From Burkholderiaceae bacterium (GTDB lineage: Bacteria; Pseudomonadota; Gammaproteobacteria; Burkholderiales; Burkholderiaceae), in the NCBI GenBank assembly GCA_030151165.1, contig JASLEM010000325.1:1-12780 (forward strand): DNA of 12,780 nucleotides. Reading direction: 5' to 3'. The notes below the pieces were generated by a model. The model made no database searches and had not been told where the DNA came from. It was given only the letters and a program-made list of their open reading frames with translations. The position numbers and the translations under genes are program-made. Below, in pieces: positions 8,361 to 12,780 of the stretch. Position 1 is the first letter of the stretch. Each line of letters begins with the position of its first letter.

Positions 8361-9686
8361 ATGTCCTGGAATCGCCGCCTGCCTGCCTTGATCGCCAGCG
8401 CCTCGATGGTGCTCGCGCTGGCCGCCTGCCCGCAAGTCGCGGCCGCGCAGGCGGGCGCCGTGGGGCCCACCGCGCCGCCGGCCGTCGCGCCGGCTGCGGC
8501 CGGCAGCCGCCTCGACGAGATCCTCGCCCGCGGCACGCTGCGCGTCGGCACGACCGGCGACTACAAGCCCTTCAGCTACCGCGTCGGCACCAGCAGCACC
8601 TTCGTCGGCCTCGACATCGCCCTCGCGGCCGACCTCGCGAAGTCCATGGGCGTGCAGCTGCAGATCGTGCCAACCACGTGGACGACGATGATGGCCGACT
8701 TCGCCGACGGCCGCTTCGACGTCGCGATGGGCGGCGTGTCGGTGTCGCTCGAACGGCAGAAGAAGGCGTACTTCTCGATCCCCTACCTGCGCGACGGCAA
8801 GACGCCGATCGCCCGCTGCGAGGACGCGGCGAAGTACCAGACCGTCGCGGAGATCGACCAGCCCGGCGTGCGGCTGATCGTCAACCCGGGCGGCACCAAC
8901 GAGCGGTTCGCGCGCGCCAACGCGCCGCACGCGACGCTTGTCGTGCACCCGGACAACGTCACCATCTTCGACCGCATCGCGGCCGGCGAGGCCGACGTGA
9001 TGATCACCGACGCGATCGAGACGCGCCTGCAGCAGCGCCTGCACCGGAAGCTGTGCGCGGTGCACCCGGACGCGCCGTTCGACTTCTCGGAGAAAGCCGT
9101 GCTGCTGCCGCGCGACGACGTGCTCAAGGCCTACGTCGACCAGTGGCTGCACCAGCTGCTCGCGAGCGGCACGTTCGCGCGGCTCGACGACCAGTGGCTG
9201 TCGTACCCGTGGGGCATGGAGCAGCTGCGCCAGCTCATCGACGCGCGCTTGCTGCTGTCGACCGATGTCGCCGAGTACAAGTGGAACCATCACATCCCGA
9301 TCGAGGATCGCGATCGCGAGGCGCAGATCATCGCCACGCTCGGCAAGAAGGCGAGCGACCTCGGCGTGCCGCAGACCTGGGCCGAGAACTTCTTCCGCGC
9401 GCAGATCGAGGCCTCGAAGACCGCGCAGAACGAGCTGTTCCAGGGCTGGGACGTCTTCAAGCGCGGCCAGTTCCCCGACGCACCCGACCTCGCCACCGTC
9501 ACGCGCCCGAAGCTCGACCGGCTCACCGACCAGCTGATGCACGCTCTGGCCGACAGCTGGCCGGTGCTCGGCGACCCGCGCCGCCGCGACGACATCGCGC
9601 ACGCGATGCAGCCGATGGCGGCCGAGGACATGAGCGCGAAGGCCGTCAGCCAGGCGATCGCGCCGCTGGTCGGCGGCTCGCGCTGA
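8361..9686 (+). CDS. Exported cyclohexadienyl dehydratase (PheC)-chorismate mutase (AroQ gamma) fusion
   Basis: The 441-residue product has three parts. Residues 1-30 are a signal sequence; LAAC (C23) fits a lipobox, so it may be a lipoprotein, although cleavage after AAAQA is also possible. A Pro/Ala linker follows to residue 50. Residues about 51-285 are a solute-binding-protein fold (GTLRVGTTGDYKPFSY, FVGLDIALAADLA) with NPGGTNERFARAN at 175-187, the hallmark of cyclohexadienyl dehydratase; E181 is the expected catalytic glutamate. Residues about 286-400 match periplasmic AroQ-gamma chorismate mutase: LIDARLLLSTDVAEYKW and HIPIEDRDRE place R296, K307 and R319 at the spacing of known active-site residues, followed by AQIEASKTAQ. 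The fusion would convert chorismate to prephenate and then to phenylpyruvate (or arogenate to phenylalanine) outside the cytoplasm. GGAG at 8349-8352, eight bases upstream, sets the ATG; upstream in-frame codons lack a site. Confidence 0.85.
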   Translation: MSWNRRLPALIASASMVLALAACPQVAAAQAGAVGPTAPPAVAPAAAGSRLDEILARGTLRVGTTGDYKPFSYRVGTSSTFVGLDIALAADLAKSMGVQLQIVPTTWTTMMADFADGRFDVAMGGVSVSLERQKKAYFSIPYLRDGKTPIARCEDAAKYQTVAEIDQPGVRLIVNPGGTNERFARANAPHATLVVHPDNVTIFDRIAAGEADVMITDAIETRLQQRLHRKLCAVHPDAPFDFSEKAVLLPRDDVLKAYVDQWLHQLLASGTFARLDDQWLSYPWGMEQLRQLIDARLLLSTDVAEYKWNHHIPIEDRDREAQIIATLGKKASDLGVPQTWAENFFRAQIEASKTAQNELFQGWDVFKRGQFPDAPDLATVTRPKLDRLTDQLMHALADSWPVLGDPRRRDDIAHAMQPMAAEDMSAKAVSQAIAPLVGGSR

Positions 9687-9769
9687 GCGGGTTCCGGCGT
9701 CGCGCGCGCCTGCCGATACGGAGTGCCGTACAGGTTCGGGCAAGGCCCCGAAACGCTTTGAAGGATTCG

Positions 9770-9801
9770 GTCACAAGCCAGTGACATCGGCTGCCTATAC
9801 T
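9770..9801 (+). promoter_or_regulatory. Possible promoter or operator upstream of the small gene pair
   Basis: GTCAC-N6-GTGAC (9770-9785) is a short perfect inverted repeat, followed by TATACT at 9796-9801, a good -10 match 31 bases before the ATG at 9832. No well spaced -35 hexamer is evident, so a regulated promoter that depends on a protein bound at the inverted repeat is conceivable. Weak evidence. Confidence 0.3.
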
Positions 9802-9831
9802 GCCCCAGGTATCCAGCCAACCCGGATCCCC

Positions 9832-10212
9832 ATGCAGATCAGCGCACACCAGATCGCGGTGCTTTCCGGGCCGCAAGTGCAGTCCTTCGAAGCGCGCGCG
9901 CAGGCCTTCCTCAAGCAGCGCTTCCCCAACGTCGCTCAACGGGACGATCCGGGCCCGCTCGAGCGCTTCGTGGCGCACGGGCACGCGCGCGCGGTGCTGC
10001 ACGGCTTCACCGGCGAGCGCGACATCGTCGACTACCTCGTCGTGATGATGCAGCTCGGGCCGTTCTTCGACGTCGACCCGGATCGCGAGCCCCTCCTGCG
10101 CCGCTTCCTCGACGCCGCGTCCACGATGAAGCCGGCGATGCGCATGCGCGTCCTGCTCGCCGCCGCGACCGCGGCCACGCGCAGCGAACAGGAGACGGCG
10201 CTTGTTTCGTGA
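9832..10212 (+). CDS. Small helical protein, possibly effector-associated; function unknown
   Basis: The 126-residue product begins MQISAHQIAVLSG; the frame is open to 9781, but the ATG at 9832 fits the protein best. It has no signal peptide or membrane helix and looks all-helical: an amphipathic N-terminal helix (VQSFEARAQAFLKQRFP), a second block (LERFVAHGHARAVLHGFTGERDIVDYLVVMMQLGPFFDVDP, about residues 43-83) and a C-terminal LLRRFLD helix. The layout (short QI start, FxxRxxxFLxxxFP, then GFTxERDIxxYxxxMxxLGPxFD) resembles small proteins I recall beside type VI secretion or polymorphic-toxin effector genes, but no domain name can be assigned with certainty. Its 3' end overlaps the next gene by 11 bases, implying coupled translation. 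The ribosome binding site is weak. Confidence 0.75.
   Translation: MQISAHQIAVLSGPQVQSFEARAQAFLKQRFPNVAQRDDPGPLERFVAHGHARAVLHGFTGERDIVDYLVVMMQLGPFFDVDPDREPLLRRFLDAASTMKPAMRMRVLLAAATAATRSEQETALVS
10190..10194 (+). promoter_or_regulatory. Ribosome binding site deciding a TTG start
   Basis: AGGAG lies seven bases before the TTG at 10202 and inside the end of the preceding gene. No other start codon in this frame is comparably placed, which supports a TTG initiation and translational coupling. Confidence 0.65.
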
Positions 10213-10759
10213 CGACACGGCCGGCGCGCACTTCAGCAGCGCGCCGCCGGGCGCGCCCGTGCGCGCGTCGGACGCCGACACCGTCTTCGATCCCGCCTAC
10301 ACGCTGCCCGCGCTGCCCGCCGACCTCGTCGCGGACGCCGCCGGCGTGCATGGCGTGCTGCCGCGACCGGGCACCGCGCTCTCGCCCGCACGATGCGGCG
10401 TCGACTGGACGAACGCGCGCCAGGTCGCGGCCGCCCGCGCGGACCGGCTCGACGCCCATCTCGCGCTCGCCGACGAGGCCGCCTGGGTCGACGGGCTGCG
10501 CGAAGCCGGCGAGAGCGAGGAAGGCATCGCGAGAAAGGTCGTCGAGCTGCGCAACGACGCGCGCCTGGCGCGCTGCGCGCCCGAGGCGCTGCCGGCGCTG
10601 TTCGAGCACAACCTCGCGCACTTCGGTACGCGATCCGGCCCGAGCTACGAGTTCCAGCTCGCCGAGCACGGTTCGCCCGCCGCGGTCATCGCCGCCGGCC
10701 ATTGTGCGGATCCGTCGCTCGACGTGCTGACCGGCATCGCGGTCGTCAAGCCGGCGTGA
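10202..10759 (+). CDS. Hypothetical 185-residue protein, TTG start, coupled to upstream gene
   Basis: I cannot name this protein. It begins at TTG 10202 (MFRDDTAGAHFSSAPPG), with AGGAG seven bases upstream, and overlaps the previous gene by 11 bases. The first 45 residues are Pro/Ala-rich and probably flexible. From about residue 48 (GVHGVLPRPGTALSP), CGVDWTNARQVAAARADRLDAHL leads into a helical block, DGLREAGESEEGIARKVVELRNDARL (about 98-122). Near the end GPSYEFQLAEHGSPAAVIAAG and CADPSLDVLTGIAV form a distinct terminal segment. This layout recalls C-terminal regions of Rhs-like or type VI cargo proteins that I have seen, so it may be a stand-alone effector-associated domain with the upstream protein as partner; this is inference. 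No signal peptide or membrane helix. It ends 30 bases from the convergent fdsD stop. Confidence 0.75.
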   Translation: MFRDDTAGAHFSSAPPGAPVRASDADTVFDPAYTLPALPADLVADAAGVHGVLPRPGTALSPARCGVDWTNARQVAAARADRLDAHLALADEAAWVDGLREAGESEEGIARKVVELRNDARLARCAPEALPALFEHNLAHFGTRSGPSYEFQLAEHGSPAAVIAAGHCADPSLDVLTGIAVVKPA

Positions 10760-10789
10760 CGCCCGGCATCGGCGCCGGCTGAATCGACG

Positions 10790-11032
10790 TCAGTGCGGCG
10801 CCGGGGCGGGCTGCAGCATCTCGCGGTGCGCCCGCAGCGCGGCGACGACGATCTCGCTCAGGCCGGACGTCCGGCCTTGCGCGACGGCGGCCAGGATCTG
10901 CGTGCGCATGCGCGGATCCCAGAACTTCTTCAGGTGGTCGGCGATGCCGGCGAGCGCCTCGTCGCGGTCGGGCTGCGCCTCGAAGAACGCGCCGATGCGG
11001 TTGGCCATGTGGACGAGGTTGTCGAGATCCAT
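10790..11032 (-). CDS. fdsD: NAD-dependent formate dehydrogenase delta subunit FdsD
   Basis: The 80-residue product MDLDNLVHMANRIGAFFEAQ... matches the small delta subunit of fds-type soluble molybdenum formate dehydrogenase: a short helical protein with the conserved MANxIGxFF start, the central HLKKFWDPRMRTQI and a C-terminal LSEIVVAALRAHREML. The delta subunit is required for assembly or stability of the active cytoplasmic enzyme; it carries no cofactor motif. It follows fdhD by 24 bases in the same direction, as in the fdsGBACD operon of Cupriavidus/Ralstonia. No Shine-Dalgarno sequence precedes the ATG, so translation probably depends on coupling or on another mode of initiation. Length and order are as expected. 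Confidence 0.93.
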   Translation of the reverse strand: MDLDNLVHMANRIGAFFEAQPDRDEALAGIADHLKKFWDPRMRTQILAAVAQGRTSGLSEIVVAALRAHREMLQPAPAPH

Positions 11033-11056
11033 GCGAAGCGAGGCGATGCGGTGGGG

Positions 11057-11914
11057 TCAGTGCGGCGCGGCGTCGTCGAAACGATCCGCGCCGGCGTACA
11101 GCACGAGATCGTCGCGCCGCGCGAAGCCGGCCAGCGCCAGCCCCGCGGCACGCGCCGTGCGCACCGCGCGCGCGGTCGGCGCCGAGACGGCGACCAGCGC
11201 GGTGATGCCAGCCACGACGGCCTTGCGCACCATCTCGACGCTCGCGCGGCTGGTGATGCAGCAGAAGCCGTCGCGCGGATCGACGCCCGCGGTGACCATC
11301 GCGCCGACGAGCTTGTCGAGCGCGTTGTGGCGGCCGACGTCCTCGCGCAGCAGCAGCACCGTGCCGTCGGGCGCGCACCACGCGGCCGCATGCGTGGCGC
11401 CGGTGACCTGCTGCAGCCGCTGGCCGGCGGGCATCGCGCGCAATGCGGCGGCGATCGCCGGCGGCGACAGCGGCGTCGTGCACGGCACGAGCGGCGCCAT
11501 CGGCGGCTCGACCTGCTCCAGGCTCTCGGTGCCGCACAGGCCGCAGCCGGTGCGCCCGGCCATCGAGCGGCGGCGATCCTTCAGCCGCGCGAAGCAGGCG
11601 CTGGAGACTTCCATCTCGACGCGCAATCCGGCCGGGTCGTCGACGACGTCGACGCCGTAGAGTTCGTCCGGGCGCGCGAGCAGGCCCTCGGTCAGGCCGA
11701 AGCCGAGCGCGAAGTCCTCCAGCTCGAGCGGCGTCGCGAGCATCACCGCGTGCGAGATGCCGTTGAAGATCAGCGCGACGGGCACCTCGTCGGCGAGCCA
11801 GTCGCTCGACTCGGCGACGGTGCCCGCGCGGCGCACGCGCACGTCCACCGGCTTCGCGCCGTCATGGCCGGCCTCGGCCGCCACGCTCGCCAGCCCGGCG
11901 TCGACCGGCTTCAT
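11057..11914 (-). CDS. fdhD: Formate dehydrogenase sulfurtransferase FdhD (FdsC)
   Basis: The 285-residue product transfers sulfur from a cysteine desulfurase to the molybdenum bis-guanine dinucleotide cofactor, giving the sulfido ligand that formate dehydrogenase needs. The family signature is clear: DEVPVALIFNGISHAVMLATP near residues 42-62, EDFALGFGLTEGLL at 66-79, RTGCGLCGTES with the sulfur-carrying pair C124 and C127, LLLREDVGRHNALDKLVG, then FCCITSRASVEMVRKAV and the GLALAGFARRDDLVLYAG end. Its ATG at 11914 overlaps the fdsA stop by four bases (ATGA), so the two are translationally coupled. Within the fds operon this gene is also named fdsC. Cytoplasmic; no oddities in length or key residues. 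Confidence 0.96.
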   Translation of the reverse strand: MKPVDAGLASVAAEAGHDGAKPVDVRVRRAGTVAESSDWLADEVPVALIFNGISHAVMLATPLELEDFALGFGLTEGLLARPDELYGVDVVDDPAGLRVEMEVSSACFARLKDRRRSMAGRTGCGLCGTESLEQVEPPMAPLVPCTTPLSPPAIAAALRAMPAGQRLQQVTGATHAAAWCAPDGTVLLLREDVGRHNALDKLVGAMVTAGVDPRDGFCCITSRASVEMVRKAVVAGITALVAVSAPTARAVRTARAAGLALAGFARRDDLVLYAGADRFDDAAPH

Positions 11915-12780
11915 TTCCCGCCCACCGTCAACGGCGCGCCGACGACCTTGCCGAGCTTCGCGTCCGCGAGGAAGCGCTGCTGGTCGGCGTCGAAGTCCTT
12001 GTACGCCTGCTGCCACGTCGACGGCTGCGCGACCGGCATCACCTGCACCGCGGTGACCTTGTACTCGGGGCAGTTGGTCGCCCAGTCGGAGCTGTCGGTC
12101 GTGATGACGTTGGCGCCGGACTCGGGGAAGTGGAAGGTCGTGTAGACGACACCCGGCTGCACGCGCTCGGTGAGCGTCGCGCGCAGCACGGTCTCGCCGG
12201 AGCGGCTCGAGATGCCGACCCAGTCGTCGGCCTTGATGCCACGGTCGAGCGCGTCCTGCGGATGGATCTCGAGCCGGTCCTCGTCGTGCCACATCGAGTT
12301 GGGCGTGCGCCGCGTCTGCGCGCCGACGTTGTACTGCGACAGGATGCGGCCCGTGGTGAGCAGCAGCGGGAACTTGCGTGTGACCTTCTCGTCGGTGGCC
12401 ACGTACTGCGTGATGACGAAGCGGCCCTTGCCGCGCACGAAATGGTCGACGTGCATGATGTCCGTGCCGGCCTCGGCGGTGGTGTCGTTGCACGGCCACT
12501 GCACGCTGCCGAGGCGCTCGATCTTGTCGAAGCTGACGCCCGCGAACGACGGCGTCAGGCGCGCGATCTCGTCCATGATCTCGCTCGGGTGCGTGTACGC
12601 CATGGGGTATCCGAGCGCCTGCGAGAGCATGCAGGTCGCCTCCCAGTCGCCCACGCCCGACAGCGGCGGCATCACCTTGCGCACGCGCGAGATGCGGCGC
12701 TCGGCGTTGGTGAACGTGCCGTCCTTCTCGAGGAACGACGAGCCCGGCAGGAAGACGTGCGCGTACTTGGCGGTCTCGTT
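11911..12780 (-). CDS. fdsA: NAD-dependent formate dehydrogenase alpha subunit FdsA (C-terminal part)
   Basis: The frame enters from the right edge and ends at TGA 11911-11913, giving the last 289 residues of the catalytic alpha subunit. Near the start of the visible part, FLEKDGTFTNAERRISRVR is the formate dehydrogenase family motif (EKDGTF.N.E.R) close to the molybdopterin site. The rest is the molybdopterin-dinucleotide-binding domain: LLLTTGRILSQYNVGAQTRR, SMWHDEDRLEIHPQDALDRG, GVVYTTFHFPESGANVITT and SSDWATNCPEYKVTAVQV. The enzyme oxidises formate to carbon dioxide, passing electrons through iron-sulfur clusters to NAD+ in partner subunits (FdsB, FdsG) expected beyond the right edge. The N-terminal iron-sulfur region lies outside the window. 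Identity as FdsA rather than another formate dehydrogenase is supported by the fdhD and fdsD genes behind it. Confidence 0.94.
   Translation of the reverse strand, partial: NETAKYAHVFLPGSSFLEKDGTFTNAERRISRVRKVMPPLSGVGDWEATCMLSQALGYPMAYTHPSEIMDEIARLTPSFAGVSFDKIERLGSVQWPCNDTTAEAGTDIMHVDHFVRGKGRFVITQYVATDEKVTRKFPLLLTTGRILSQYNVGAQTRRTPNSMWHDEDRLEIHPQDALDRGIKADDWVGISSRSGETVLRATLTERVQPGVVYTTFHFPESGANVITTDSSDWATNCPEYKVTAVQVMPVAQPSTWQQAYKDFDADQQRFLADAKLGKVVGAPLTVGGK

Noticed and set aside
10793..12145. A 450-codon plus-strand frame across fdsD, fdhD and fdsA
   Set aside because: Shadow of three well supported leftward genes of the formate dehydrogenase operon.

Overview
The window is a chromosomal segment from a GC-rich Gram-negative bacterium (about two thirds G+C or more by eye). 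Codons end almost always in G or C, several products carry Sec or lipoprotein signal peptides for a periplasm, and the fds-type soluble NAD-linked formate dehydrogenase genes fit a proteobacterium. I favour a betaproteobacterium (Burkholderiales-like), but this is inference because no rRNA or other marker is present. No tRNA, rRNA, CRISPR array, intact insertion sequence or phage gene was seen.

Left part (1-2400). A zinc-dependent M16 peptidase, cut by the window edge, reads leftward and is divergent from an exported NMT1/THI5-type ABC transporter binding protein with no permease or ATPase beside it. Convergent with that is a small three-helix membrane protein with a CxCxxC motif. A long inverted repeat of REP type (2304-2364) separates it from the next gene.

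Middle (2400-8360). Three leftward genes: a large exported amidohydrolase with an extra N-terminal domain, a YedA-like DMT exporter, and the catalase-peroxidase katG. Between the amidohydrolase and the exporter lies a 462-base non-genic stretch with four copies of a 42-bp tandem repeat whose AT-rich core contrasts with the genome. GC-rich hairpins follow katG. An AT-rich island with a 22-bp palindrome precedes katG and is shared with the divergent gene on the right.

Right part (8361-12780). The rightward gene at 8361 encodes an exported fusion of cyclohexadienyl dehydratase (PheC) and a periplasmic-type chorismate mutase (AroQ gamma). Together these would turn chorismate into phenylpyruvate outside the cytoplasm. 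Two overlapping small rightward genes follow (9832-10759), the second starting at TTG; both recall proteins found beside type VI secretion or polymorphic-toxin effectors, but this is only inference. Converging on them is the 3' end of a formate dehydrogenase operon in the order fdsA-fdhD(fdsC)-fdsD, matching the known fdsGBACD arrangement. fdsA runs off the right edge.

Most likely to repay a second look: the PheC-AroQ fusion, the 42-bp repeat array, the small gene pair and the palindrome upstream of katG. Most of the rest is ordinary metabolism and stress defence.
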